Shown here piece by piece: positions 1-8,852 of a DNA stretch of 64,000 bases (position 1 is the stretch's first letter; every line of letters starts with the position of its first letter). Position numbers and translations under genes: made by a program. Under the pieces are notes generated by a model. The model ran no database searches. It was not told where the DNA came from and saw only the letters and a list, made by a program, of their open reading frames with translations. Where the stretch lies: the NCBI GenBank assembly GCA_029263315.1, contig JAJCXR010000049.1:62001-126000 (forward strand). The letters run 5' to 3'. Origin of the DNA: Acidobacteriota bacterium. Its GTDB lineage: Bacteria > Acidobacteriota > Thermoanaerobaculia > Multivoradales > J023.

Positions 1-1454
1 TCCTCCGGCGGCAACGACGGGAAGGCAATCACCGGCGGATCGATGGTGAAGCTTTGGTCGGAACGGAGACGCCTCTCTTCTTGGTCGAAACGCGCCCCCG
101 CCGTCAAGGTCAGACGCTCGCTGAGCTCGACATCCACCTCGCCGAACAGGGCTTGGTTCTCCGTTTCCTCACGTCGGGCCAAAAAGCCGGTGATCGATAC
201 GAAGTCCGGCAAGCCGAAGAAGGTGCCGGGCAAGGTCGCGGCGGAGAGGTTCTCGTCGTCGATATCCGCCACGTAAACGCCCACCACACCCCGCACCTTG
301 CCACCGCCGTCATAGAGGAGACGCAACTGTTGGGTCACACTGTCATCGTCGGCATTCTGGTCGAGGCGATTGCCCGGGAGAGGGCTCTGGTCGGAATCTT
401 CGATGCGCAAGTACTCATGACGATAGAGCGTCGAGGTCGACTGCACACGCCAGGCGTCGTTCAACAGGTAGGACAGCTCCAAAGACATCATCTGATGCTC
501 GGACCCCTCTTCTCCCGTCTCATCGGAGAGGTTGAAACGCGACGCCGGGAAGGAATCGGTCACGATGATGTCTTCGCCGACCCGGTTGTCCGCATAGGTG
601 AACGACAGCAAACCTTGGAAACGGTCACTGGGGTCAAATCGCAGCTTGCCCCGTACCGACAGGAGATCGCGAAAGTCGTAATCCTCCTCTCCACGGATGG
701 GATTCTCCACCCAACCGTCGGAGCGCCGCTGATCCACCGCCAGGCGAAAGGCCAGCTTGTCGGCCACCAGAGGCACGTTGATCATGGCCGCCGCTTGCCA
801 GCTGTCCAAATCCCCGTAGGAGAGGCGGCTGGCCACTTGAGGCTCGTAGGTCGGCGCCTGCCCCCGCAAAATGATTGCGCCGGCCAGGGAGTTGCGCCCT
901 TTTTGTGTCGACTGCGGACCGCGAAAGATTTCCACCTGCTCCAGGTCCCAGGTGCTGTAGGGACCCAAGAAGGTCGACGCATCGTTGTGCAGCGAGACTC
1001 CGTCCACCTCAACATTGACCAACAATCCCGTACCACTGCCGAAACCCCGCTGATCGATACCGCGGATGGAGAATCCCTTGCCCCCCTGCGAGCCGTGCAC
1101 ATTGGGCACCGCATCGACCACGTCATAGAGATCGGCCACCGTGCTGTCGGCCATGTCCTTGACTGTCACCACGGCGACACTGGCCGTCGTCTTTTGCAGG
1201 GTGCGTTTCTGTTGTTGCCCGGTGACGGTGATTTCCTCTTCGAAGCCGGGCGCCTCGGCGTCATCCGGCGCCACGGCCGCGATCTCTTGGGCCGCGATCT
1301 CTTCGGCGGCGGTCCCTTCGGCTGCGGTTTCTTCGTCGCCGGCCACGGCGACCGCCGAGGGTAGTGTGGCGCCGCTGAGCGGGGCCACCAAGCACAACAG
1401 ATATATGGCGATGGCCACGTTGTCCCCCATTCGGGGGCGTCGGAATGTAGTCAA
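1..1454 (-). CDS. TonB-dependent receptor, N-terminal part (runs off window)
   Basis: Outer-membrane receptor that would take up a substrate using TonB energy. Only about 484 N-terminal residues are present; the C-terminal barrel lies beyond base 1. I chose the TTG at 1454 because AGGAGA stands six bases upstream; an in-frame ATG at 1430 is the alternative. A hydrophobic signal segment (IAIYLLCLVAPLSGA) is followed by a Glu/Ala-rich linker and then a plug domain with EEITVTGQ, a DVVDAVPNVHGSQGG stretch, FSIRGIDQRG and VEIFRGPQST, all typical of receptor plugs. It lies 88 bases downstream of the kelch/PQQ gene on the same strand and probably belongs to that operon. The long open frame on the opposite strand is a GC-rich shadow. 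Substrate unknown. Confidence 0.9.
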   Translation of the reverse strand, partial: MTTFRRPRMGDNVAIAIYLLCLVAPLSGATLPSAVAVAGDEETAAEGTAAEEIAAQEIAAVAPDDAEAPGFEEEITVTGQQQKRTLQKTTASVAVVTVKDMADSTVADLYDVVDAVPNVHGSQGGKGFSIRGIDQRGFGSGTGLLVNVEVDGVSLHNDASTFLGPYSTWDLEQVEIFRGPQSTQKGRNSLAGAIILRGQAPTYEPQVASRLSYGDLDSWQAAAMINVPLVADKLAFRLAVDQRRSDGWVENPIRGEEDYDFRDLLSVRGKLRFDPSDRFQGLLSFTYADNRVGEDIIVTDSFPASRFNLSDETGEEGSEHQMMSLELSYLLNDAWRVQSTSTLYRHEYLRIEDSDQSPLPGNRLDQNADDDSVTQQLRLLYDGGGKVRGVVGVYVADIDDENLSAATLPGTFFGLPDFVSITGFLARREETENQALFGEVDVELSERLTLTAGARFDQEERRLRSDQSFTIDPPVIAFPSLPPE

Positions 1455-1542
1455 GGCGATTCTCCTATGTCCACAAACCTCCTGTCCCAGGGCCAAAGCC
1501 TTGGGGCAGGAGGCTCAATAAGATGCTGCGTAGTCGTGTCGA

Positions 1543-3873
1543 TCACTCGCCGATTCGTACGACTTCCTGACCATAACGGATCACCCAGGCCCCGGCCGTC
1601 GCCGCTACACCATATACCACATCGTCACCGGGCAATTCGTTCTCTGCCACCACCTCAGATCCCCCAGCAGAAACATCCAGGACCGTTGTCTGCCCTGTCT
1701 TGCCAAAGAAATAGACTCGTTCCCCCACCGCCACCGGCGAAGCCCAGGACGCCTCCGCCAGGCGCCGTCGCCAATGCTCCGCACCACTTGTACGGTCTAG
1801 GCAATGGGCGCTCCCCGCCTTGTTGACAAAGAGCACACAGTCGCCACTCACCACCGGCGATGCGAAGCCGGAAGTCACCCCCTCGGCTCGCCACACGATG
1901 CTCTCGGGCCCCAACTCACCCCGCTGCCCCCGACGCAGGGCCAAGGACTGGCCGGGCTCGGAGCTGGCGACCACCACCAGGTTGCCATCCACCACCGCCG
2001 ACGGCACGTGGTTCTTCTCGATGCCCTCTAGCCCCCAGATCCGTTCGCCGGTCGCCGCGTCGAGGGCTTCGACCCGACCCGCGGCGCTGCTGATCAAGAC
2101 CTGGCTTGCCCCCTCCGTGACCACCGACGGTGTCGTCCAGGCAACACCCTCAGGACGCTCGACGCGCCATCGGGTCTGACCCGTCGACTGGTCGACCGCC
2201 AGGAAGTAAGACGGGCCATCATGGCTGACTTGCACCACCGCCAAACCCGACGCTAGAACCGGTGAGCTGGCCACCCCATGATTGCCCGCAAAGTCCCCGT
2301 AGTCATCCATCAGCGAACGACGCCACAGGGTCTCGCCACGGTGATCGACGGCGATCAGGTCGCCGCTCTCCCAAAAGGCCACCAGGCGCTCAGCGTCCAC
2401 CGTCGGCGTCGGTGCGCCGCGGCTCACCATGTCGCTGAAGGGCAAGTGTCGGCTGGCGGCAAACCGGCGACGCCAGCGGACCTCCCCACTGACCAGATCG
2501 AAGGACGAGAGGATCAGGGTTTCCTTTTCGGGCCCCTCCACCGACGTCACGAAGACCTGGTCTTGCCAGATCACCGGCGCCGATTGACCATAACCCGGCA
2601 ACGGGGCACGCCAAGCCACGTTGTCGTCTCGGGACCAAACCAAGGGCATCTCGGCATGCCGCAGATGGCCATCCCCGGCGCCCCGAAAGCCCGGCCAGTT
2701 GGATGCCTTGGTGGATGTGGATGCCGCGATAGATGCCGAAGCATTTGTCTCGGCCCCCGCCTCCTGCAACTTCGCTAGCGGCAACACCTCGATATCGGCC
2801 AAGTGGCCGCTCTTGGCGGCACCGCCGACAAATAACAGGTGATCGCCGTGGTGCAAAAGGCGATGGAAAAATCGCGGCCCTTGCAGCTGTCCGACGTGAT
2901 GTCGCCAATCGCCCTGCGCCTCCAGCGCATGCACGGCTCCATCGGCCCCCGACAAATACACCCGCTCGCCGACACCAAAGGCTGAGACGCCGAAACCCTT
3001 CATGCGCTTGTCGGCCATCTCCGGCAGCTCGGGCCCTACACTCCAAGTTTCCGTCGCCGGATCGTAGATGTCGACCCGGCGGCTGGTGCCATCCCGTCCC
3101 AGACCTCCGAAGGCGTAAATTTTGCCCCCGGCGGCGGCCACCGCCAAAGCACGACGCTCGAAGGGTTGCGGTACCAACCGCCAGGCCGTCGATCCTGGCG
3201 ACCTATCCGATTGCGACATATCCGAAGACGACATATCCAGAATCGCCATGGTGTTTTGCCACACAGACTCGTTTCCTGCACCGCGGAGCTGCCAACCCCC
3301 CAACACATAGATCTTTCCCCCCATCCACACCGCATCGTGCGACGATCGCGGCTGGGGCAAAGGCGGCAGTTCCTGCCACCGGCCGGAGGACGGGTCGAAA
3401 CAGGCGACGGCCGCCAAGGAATGGAGATCCTCCTCGGCTTCCTGCTGGTCATTGCGCGCTTCGAGGCCACCCACGCGACACACCCGGCGACCGTCCGAGA
3501 CCAAGGGCAAACCCTGCAGACCTTGGACATCGCCCAACGCTACCCAGCCGTTCTGGGGCTGCGCCAAATCGAGGCGAAGAAAGCGATGTGACAGGTTTTC
3601 GACGGAATGTTGATGGGTCTTGCCCACATGCCCACCGAAGACGTAGAGATCGTCGCCCGCCACGGCGGCGCCAAAACTGGCGATGCCTTCCGGTAGGTCG
3701 GGCAGCTCATCGGCCCCCAGCATGGCCGGCAACCCAATGCAGAAGAGCAGAAGACAGGCCAGCAGCTTGCCTTGACGGACGTTGGACGAACCACGGCGGA
3801 CTGCCGGAGATGCCGTCAAAGATGCTGCCGGAGAAACAAGCGATGCAATGCACATGGTGTGTGTATTCCTCAT
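1543..3873 (-). CDS. Exported kelch-repeat / PQQ-like double beta-propeller protein
   Basis: About 776 residues. The ATG at 3873 overlaps the stop of the small upstream gene (ATGA), which decides the start over an in-frame Met at 3855 and the longer open frame. An N-terminal signal segment (KLLACLLLFCIGLPAMLG) is followed by kelch-type repeats (YVFGGHVG, IYVLGGWQ, IYAFGGLGRDG), then a linker and a second propeller with PQQ-type repeats (FDLVSGEVRWRRR, AVDQSTGQTRWRVE, ALDAATGERIWGLE, CLDRTSGAEHWRRR). No catalytic residues are evident, so a binding or scaffold role at the periplasm or cell surface is inferred. It sits between two TonB receptors, suggesting a job in substrate capture or handling. 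The joining of both propeller types in one chain is unusual. Confidence 0.85.
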   Translation of the reverse strand: MRNTHTMCIASLVSPAASLTASPAVRRGSSNVRQGKLLACLLLFCIGLPAMLGADELPDLPEGIASFGAAVAGDDLYVFGGHVGKTHQHSVENLSHRFLRLDLAQPQNGWVALGDVQGLQGLPLVSDGRRVCRVGGLEARNDQQEAEEDLHSLAAVACFDPSSGRWQELPPLPQPRSSHDAVWMGGKIYVLGGWQLRGAGNESVWQNTMAILDMSSSDMSQSDRSPGSTAWRLVPQPFERRALAVAAAGGKIYAFGGLGRDGTSRRVDIYDPATETWSVGPELPEMADKRMKGFGVSAFGVGERVYLSGADGAVHALEAQGDWRHHVGQLQGPRFFHRLLHHGDHLLFVGGAAKSGHLADIEVLPLAKLQEAGAETNASASIAASTSTKASNWPGFRGAGDGHLRHAEMPLVWSRDDNVAWRAPLPGYGQSAPVIWQDQVFVTSVEGPEKETLILSSFDLVSGEVRWRRRFAASRHLPFSDMVSRGAPTPTVDAERLVAFWESGDLIAVDHRGETLWRRSLMDDYGDFAGNHGVASSPVLASGLAVVQVSHDGPSYFLAVDQSTGQTRWRVERPEGVAWTTPSVVTEGASQVLISSAAGRVEALDAATGERIWGLEGIEKNHVPSAVVDGNLVVVASSEPGQSLALRRGQRGELGPESIVWRAEGVTSGFASPVVSGDCVLFVNKAGSAHCLDRTSGAEHWRRRLAEASWASPVAVGERVYFFGKTGQTTVLDVSAGGSEVVAENELPGDDVVYGVAATAGAWVIRYGQEVVRIGE

Positions 3874-4007
3874 GGGATGACCCATCCGAGTTGGCTGATC
3901 AAGGCGATGAGAAGCAATACCGCCGCGGTGGCGCAAAAGCTGGCGTAGAGTCGTCTTTCGGGATGCTCGGGGCGGGACTCCCGAGGCGCTGCCCCCCGCC
4001 CCTTCAA
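3870..4007 (-). CDS. Small single-pass membrane protein (45 aa)
   Basis: Unrecognised 45-residue protein. It begins with TTG at 4007, overlapping the TGA stop of the TonB receptor (TTGA), and its own TGA overlaps the ATG of the kelch/PQQ gene (ATGA). The N-terminal half is basic and hydrophilic (about residues 1-19); residues 20-38 (LYASFCATAAVLLLIALIS) form one clear membrane segment, and the chain ends GWVIP. A purine-rich GAGGGCG lies upstream in the receptor coding region. Overlap at both ends and a clean transmembrane pattern argue that it is translated, with inferred N-in topology from the positive-inside rule. A role as an accessory inner-membrane peptide of the TonB system is a guess. 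Confidence 0.6.
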   Translation of the reverse strand: MKGRGAAPRESRPEHPERRLYASFCATAAVLLLIALISQLGWVIP

Positions 4008-6244
4008 AACCGCGCCCTCGCTTGCAGGCCGAGGCTCCGCCCGGCGCTGGTGAAGCGATCCAAGGTCGCGGAGCCATTGTCCTGACCCCGGGCATAGGCC
4101 CATTGCCAGTAGGTCGCATCGCCGAGATTCCACCCCGAGAGCTGGAGCATCCAACGGTCGTTGAGCTGCCACCAGGCCGCCAGGTCGACAACCTCGTAGG
4201 CCGGTGCTCGGAATTGGTTGGAATCGGACGGCAGGTCGTCCGCCCCCTTGCTCTCTACCGCGGTCACCGTTGCTTCGATACCCCAACGGCCGGTGGGCCG
4301 GGCATAACGCACCCCAGCCACCAGCCTAGGTGGCGAGATCGAATCCAGCGGCTCCCCAGCGCTGACCTCGTCCCCCGAGCTGTTGCTGTAGGCACCGCGC
4401 AGCCGCCAAGCTTGGCCGAGGCGCAAATCCGCCGCCACTTCGAAGCCCGAGATCTCCACCTGACGGAGGTTCCGCGGCTGAAACTCCACCAGGAAATTGT
4501 TCGGGTTGAAGCCCAGGAACACCGTCTCGATGAAATTGTCGTAGCGATTCTCGAAGACGGTGAGGCTGAAGCCGCCACGGTCGAAGGAACCCCGCACGCC
4601 GAGCTCGAAGTTGTCGCTGGTTTCCGGTCGCAGGTCGGCGTTGGGCAAAGTGCGGTAGCCACCCGCCGGGTTGGTGAACCCGTTGTTGACGGCGCTCATC
4701 GGCGGGGCCCGGAAACCTTTGGCATATTGGCCAAAGAGGGAAATTTGCTGGCCCACGGCCCAGACCATGCCCAACCGTGGCGATACCGCCTCGTCTTGGC
4801 TGCTGACCACGGGCTGGCCCGGATTGCTGCGCAGGAACACCTCATCCATCGGGTCCGGGGTCAGCTCGTAGCGATCGAAACGCAGGCCGGGTATCAGGTG
4901 CAGCCGCCCCGCCGCCAAGCGGATCTCCCCTTGCACAAAACCACCGACCTCGGTGACCTCGCTTCTGGGGAAATACTTGCTGGGTACGATCAGGGTCGAC
5001 GGCACCGGCGCTCCGCCGTCGACAAAGCTCTCCCTGCGACCCCGCAGGCCATCAAAGACATCGCGGCGCAGGCTCAGCCCGTAGGTGAGGATCTGGGCGT
5101 CCGCCTTGCCCAAAGCACGCCGCGCCTCGATCTCCAAACCCATGGTCTCCTGCTCGAAACGCAACGAACCTTGACGTTCCGAGGGCCCCTCGATGTTCTG
5201 CCGCAGCTCCAGGGTCAGCTGCTCCGTGTCGGCCCGTTGCCCGTAGGCCCGCCACAGCAGGGCGTCGGCCAGCGGATGTTGCAAGACCAGGCTGTGCTCG
5301 ATGCTGAGACGCAGGCGCTGCTGGGCGTCATCGGTATCGGAATCGACGACCCCCGTCGGTCCGTTGACGGTTTGCGCGCTCAAGACCTCCGTTTGGCTGT
5401 CGCCGTCGAAACCTTCCAAGGCCATCTCCAGCTGCGAGCCGGCGTCGCTGCTACGCCCCACCTTGAGCAAGACGTTGTCCTGACGCCGCTCGATGGGATT
5501 GGGTGCCGTGCGGCTCGTATCGTTGCTGGTGATGCGGCCCTGGTTGTCGGCCTCGGCGCCGTCGCGATGGCCGACGACGACGGAACCTTGCCAGCGCTCG
5601 TTGCCCCGGGCGTATACGAGGGTCTCGGAGACCTCGTCCGAGCGACCGTCAAAGCCTAGGCGCAGGGAAAGAAACTGCGGAAGGTTTCCTAAGTAAGAAC
5701 GCGGGCTGCGGGTGGTCAGCGACACCACACCACCCAGGGCATCGCTGCCGTAGAGGGCGGAGCCGGCGCTGCGCACCACTTCGGCCCGTTCCAAGGTTTC
5801 GACATCGAGGCTGTACTGGGGCACCGAAAAAGGGCCGAAGTCGAATTGCTCGGCCGTGGGCACACCGTCGATTTGGGTCAGCACCCGGTTGCCGCCGATG
5901 CCGCGAATGTTGAAGCCGCTGCTACCCAGGCGAGTCGGATCGCCATCGACATAGACGCCGGGCATCCAGCGCACCAGATCCGCGATGGAGGTGTAGCCGA
6001 GGGACTCGATCTCCGCGGCCTCGACGACGTCGACCTGTCCCGGCGTCTCCGCCAGGGAACGCTGCGAGTGGGTCGCCGAGACGGTCACTTGCTCGGTGAA
6101 GGTGGCCGGCCCTTGTCCGGCGGCCGGCGGTGCCCCAGCTATCCATGGGGCTGTAAGCCAAAAGAACGAGCACCAAACGAGTTGCGCCAGCCGGGCGTTT
6201 TCTGCCTTGGCCGGCGGCGCGATGGGAGTTGTCTGCGCGAGCAT
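4004..6244 (-). CDS. TonB-dependent receptor
   Basis: Complete outer-membrane receptor of 746 residues. The ATG at 6244 has AGGGGAA seven bases upstream; a longer open frame to 6295 lacks a better site. After the signal region come a TonB-box-like segment (EQVTVSATHSQR), a plug domain (SIADLVRWMPGVYVDGDP, GFNIRGIGGNRVLTQIDG, AEVVRSAGSALYGSDALGG) and a long beta-barrel that ends with aromatic Phe (LGLQARARF), as outer-membrane proteins do. Sequences such as SLFGQYAKGFRAP and RPETSDNFELG are typical of siderophore, haem or cobalamin receptors, but the substrate cannot be assigned. It heads an operon with the 45-aa protein, the kelch/PQQ protein and a second receptor. A paired operator-like repeat lies about 160 bases upstream. 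Confidence 0.93.
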   Translation of the reverse strand: MLAQTTPIAPPAKAENARLAQLVWCSFFWLTAPWIAGAPPAAGQGPATFTEQVTVSATHSQRSLAETPGQVDVVEAAEIESLGYTSIADLVRWMPGVYVDGDPTRLGSSGFNIRGIGGNRVLTQIDGVPTAEQFDFGPFSVPQYSLDVETLERAEVVRSAGSALYGSDALGGVVSLTTRSPRSYLGNLPQFLSLRLGFDGRSDEVSETLVYARGNERWQGSVVVGHRDGAEADNQGRITSNDTSRTAPNPIERRQDNVLLKVGRSSDAGSQLEMALEGFDGDSQTEVLSAQTVNGPTGVVDSDTDDAQQRLRLSIEHSLVLQHPLADALLWRAYGQRADTEQLTLELRQNIEGPSERQGSLRFEQETMGLEIEARRALGKADAQILTYGLSLRRDVFDGLRGRRESFVDGGAPVPSTLIVPSKYFPRSEVTEVGGFVQGEIRLAAGRLHLIPGLRFDRYELTPDPMDEVFLRSNPGQPVVSSQDEAVSPRLGMVWAVGQQISLFGQYAKGFRAPPMSAVNNGFTNPAGGYRTLPNADLRPETSDNFELGVRGSFDRGGFSLTVFENRYDNFIETVFLGFNPNNFLVEFQPRNLRQVEISGFEVAADLRLGQAWRLRGAYSNSSGDEVSAGEPLDSISPPRLVAGVRYARPTGRWGIEATVTAVESKGADDLPSDSNQFRAPAYEVVDLAAWWQLNDRWMLQLSGWNLGDATYWQWAYARGQDNGSATLDRFTSAGRSLGLQARARF

Positions 6245-6404
6245 GTATAGTTCCCCTGTGATGACGGCATCGGTTGAACCGCTGCCGTGGTCCACTTTAG
6301 GTGGCGACCCGCGCTCCGCCAGAGTCTTCGGGTCGCCACCTTCCTTCTCGATCTCTTCTTCTCAATTCTTCCGTCTTGACTGGCTTCTCGTTTCTGTCAA
6401 TCAC

Positions 6405-6499
6405 TTATTGAGATAACGTCTCATTAAAAGCTCGCCTTGAGCTCGGCATTTCTCCCCGGCCCACCATGGCTAGCTTTTAATGAGACAAGTTCTCAACAA
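6405..6499. promoter_or_regulatory. Paired inverted-repeat operator upstream of the TonB operon
   Basis: The 471-base gap 6245-6715 holds no gene. Within it, TGAGA-N5-TCTCA occurs twice, at 6409-6423 and 6481-6495. The two copies, with flanks, form a 28-base inverted repeat (6405-6432 against 6472-6499, 23 matches), of which 15 bases (6418-6432 / 6472-6486) are exact. The 7-1-7 spacing with TGA at one edge and TCA at the other resembles Fur-family boxes, which fits control of a TonB receptor by metal. The identity of the regulator is inference; a DtxR-type regulator is encoded at 51.2-51.9 kb. I see nothing else convincing in 6500-6715. Confidence 0.5.
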
Positions 6500-6715
6500 G
6501 TCGAGAACGATACTGGACTAGTCCGGTCCGGATTGTCAAGGGAAGACTTCGGATCGGCATACGGTGACGTATGGAGAGCACCGAGGCGCCGCGGACGTGG
6601 ATGCATCGGGGCTCGAATACCAGCGTATTTTTGAAAGGGTGTGCTCAGGTTTTTTGGCGCGCAGGAGCGCTAGGGGGCGCAGTAGCTGGACGGAGCTGGC
6701 TAGCTTTTTCCGGCC

Positions 6716-7669
6716 TCAGATTCGGCCGTCTGCCAAGGCGTCCCGATACCAGGCGATGGTTCTCCGCAGCCCCTCCTCCAGGGAGATCTGCGGCGCCCAG
6801 CCCAACTGCTGCCGGGTTGTCTCGACGCGGGCCTTCCGCACCTGCTCCTGGGGACGATCTTTGAGATCGCCGAAGGTGGGCCCTTGCCCCGCCGCGCCAC
6901 AAAGCTGGAACAGCAGCTCGACCACGTGGCGGATGGTATGCAACTGTCCGCTTCCCAAATCGACCCGCTGGCCGTCGAGGGATTCACCGGAGGTGGTTCG
7001 GGTGGTTTGTCCAAGACGCACCAACCCCTCCACCACATCGTCGACGTAGATCCAATCCACCGGCCGTTGACCGCTGGAGAGCTCGGGACGCTCACCCCGC
7101 AGCAACGACAGGATGACGTAGGGGATCAGCTTGTTGATGGCCCATTGGGCCGGGCCATAGACCATGAAGAGTCGGGCCAGGACAACCGGTGTGCCGTACA
7201 GTCCGTGGTACATCCTGGCGTAGGCGGTCGCCGCCGCTTTGGCGGCCGCATAGGGGGACGACGGAGCCGCCGAAGGTTCGTCGAAGTCCGGTTCCTCGAG
7301 GGAGCCCACTTGCACAAAACGGCGGCATTCCAGACGGCTGGCGGCATCCAGCAGATGCACGGTGCTGCTCAAATTGGCATCGAAGGTGCTTTTGACCAAT
7401 GACCGATCCCGGGCCCCCACCACATGGCTGGACAGGTGATAGACCACCTGCGGACGACTGGCGTCCAGCAAGCGGTCGACGGCCGCGCCGTGGGCCAGAT
7501 CCACCTGATGCCAGCGGTCATACCAACGGCCATCGCCGTCCGCCTCGGGTTCGGGACGCCGCGAGGTGGTATGCACCCGCGCCCCCAGACCCCGTAAGCG
7601 AGCACATAGGTGCTGGCCGATGAAGCCGCTGCCACCGGTGACCAGCACCGTGCCGAGATCGTGCCCCAC
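6716..7669 (-). CDS. NAD(P)-dependent sugar epimerase/dehydratase (extended SDR)
   Basis: A 317-residue extended short-chain dehydrogenase of the NAD-dependent epimerase/dehydratase family, probably acting on a nucleotide sugar. The N-terminal GGSGFIGQHL is the Rossmann GxxGxxG motif; YAAAK (within SPYAAAKAAATAY) is the catalytic Tyr-x3-Lys. The later RPVDWIYVDDVVEGLVRL segment is typical of the substrate-binding part. I start it at GTG 7669, five bases after the FabH-like gene stops; another GTG at 7648 is possible. It follows the FabH homologue in a compact minus-strand pair. The exact substrate cannot be told from sequence. Confidence 0.85.
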   Translation of the reverse strand: MGHDLGTVLVTGGSGFIGQHLCARLRGLGARVHTTSRRPEPEADGDGRWYDRWHQVDLAHGAAVDRLLDASRPQVVYHLSSHVVGARDRSLVKSTFDANLSSTVHLLDAASRLECRRFVQVGSLEEPDFDEPSAAPSSPYAAAKAAATAYARMYHGLYGTPVVLARLFMVYGPAQWAINKLIPYVILSLLRGERPELSSGQRPVDWIYVDDVVEGLVRLGQTTRTTSGESLDGQRVDLGSGQLHTIRHVVELLFQLCGAAGQGPTFGDLKDRPQEQVRKARVETTRQQLGWAPQISLEEGLRRTIAWYRDALADGRI

Positions 7670-7674
7670 GCCGT

Positions 7675-8748
7675 TCAGATCCGCATCAGGACGGAGCCGT
7701 AGTGTAGCCCTGCCCCCAAGGCGGTGAAAGCGACCAGCGATCCGGGCTCCGCCTTGCCCGCCTGCTGCGCTTCGAAAAAGCAAATGGGCAACGTCGCGGC
7801 GGTGGTATTGCCATAGGTTTGGATGTTGTTGTGGACCTTAGAGTCGGGCAACCCAAGGGATTTCTGTGCCGCTTCGTTGATCCGCAGATTAGCCTGGTGC
7901 ATGACCAGCAGGTCGAGATCTTCGAGGCTGTAGCCGTGGCTGTCGAGGATGCTACGGGTCACCTTCGGCATGTGGGTCACCGCCAGCTTGAAGACGGACC
8001 GACCATCCATCACCGGCACGCTGTCGCCCCGTTTGATCATCTCGCTGTCGACAAAGGGTCGATAGGCGGAACCGATGCCGGGCACGAAGAGGATGTCTTT
8101 GTGGTTGCCGTCGCCGCGCAGCTCGCTGCCCAGAATGCCACGGCCATCGTCTTCGTGGCTACCTTGGAAGACCATGGCCCCGGCGCCGTCGCCGAAGAGG
8201 ACGGTCAAATGCCGGTATTTGGTGTTCCAGTCGTAGTCCTCCTGGGACAGCTCGGGCTCGCCATCTTCGTAGAGGGTTCGCCAGGTGGCCTCGGACCAGG
8301 GCAGTAGGACACTGTGGATGTCGGCCCCCACCAACAGCACGGTTTTGGCGACACCGCTGCGGATCAGTGAGTCCACCAGTTGCAGGCCGTAGGCGAAGCC
8401 AGCGCATTGTTGGCGGATGTCCAGGGCCGGGCAGGGCGGTATGCCCAAGCGGGCTTGGATCAAGGTGCCACTACCCGGGAAGTAGTGGTCCGGCGTCATG
8501 GTGGCGCAAACCACATAGTCGACGGCGTCCGCTTCGAGCTCCGCCGCCGCCAAGGCTTGGCGAGCTGCCGCCGCCCCCAGGTCGGCGGTGCTGACCCCGG
8601 GATCGGCGTAAAAACGTGTGTGGATTCCGCTGCGCTCGCGGATCCACTGATCGTTGGTGTCCATGACCCGGGACAGTCGGTGATTGTCCACTTCCCTGGA
8701 CGGCACCGACATGCCCGTACCCCGCAGAATCGCTCGCAATGGCGTCAT
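7675..8748 (-). CDS. 3-oxoacyl-ACP synthase III family enzyme (FabH-like)
   Basis: A 357-residue thiolase-fold condensing enzyme. The Cys-His-Asn triad of the FabH family is visible: Cys115 in IRQQCAGFAYG, His in VMHQANLRI and Asn in YGNTTAATLP. GDGAGAMVF and the C-terminal ALGAGLHYGSVLM are also family hallmarks. FabH starts fatty acid chains by condensing acyl-CoA with malonyl-ACP. The chain is some 30 residues longer than E. coli FabH, with an insert around the DILFVPGIGSAY segment, so it could serve a specialised product such as an alkyl chain rather than housekeeping fatty acid synthesis. Its coupling to a sugar epimerase gives no firm hint. Confidence 0.87.
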   Translation of the reverse strand: MTPLRAILRGTGMSVPSREVDNHRLSRVMDTNDQWIRERSGIHTRFYADPGVSTADLGAAAARQALAAAELEADAVDYVVCATMTPDHYFPGSGTLIQARLGIPPCPALDIRQQCAGFAYGLQLVDSLIRSGVAKTVLLVGADIHSVLLPWSEATWRTLYEDGEPELSQEDYDWNTKYRHLTVLFGDGAGAMVFQGSHEDDGRGILGSELRGDGNHKDILFVPGIGSAYRPFVDSEMIKRGDSVPVMDGRSVFKLAVTHMPKVTRSILDSHGYSLEDLDLLVMHQANLRINEAAQKSLGLPDSKVHNNIQTYGNTTAATLPICFFEAQQAGKAEPGSLVAFTALGAGLHYGSVLMRI

Positions 8749-8852
8749 CCGCTACCGCCTTTCTAGTCGTCGTTTGGCTGGCCGAAGAGCTCTGCCCCGG
8801 CCACAGAACCACCCCGGGCGCAACCCCGGCAGGCTCCGACACGAGACGAAGT

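Noticed and set aside
54..1364. 436-codon open frame on the plus strand
   Set aside because: It lies opposite a TonB receptor whose plug motifs read cleanly on the minus strand; GC-rich DNA gives long antisense frames.
2733..5659. Long plus-strand open frames of 450 and 545 codons
   Set aside because: Antisense to the kelch/PQQ and TonB genes, with Arg/Pro/His-rich composition and no recognisable domain.
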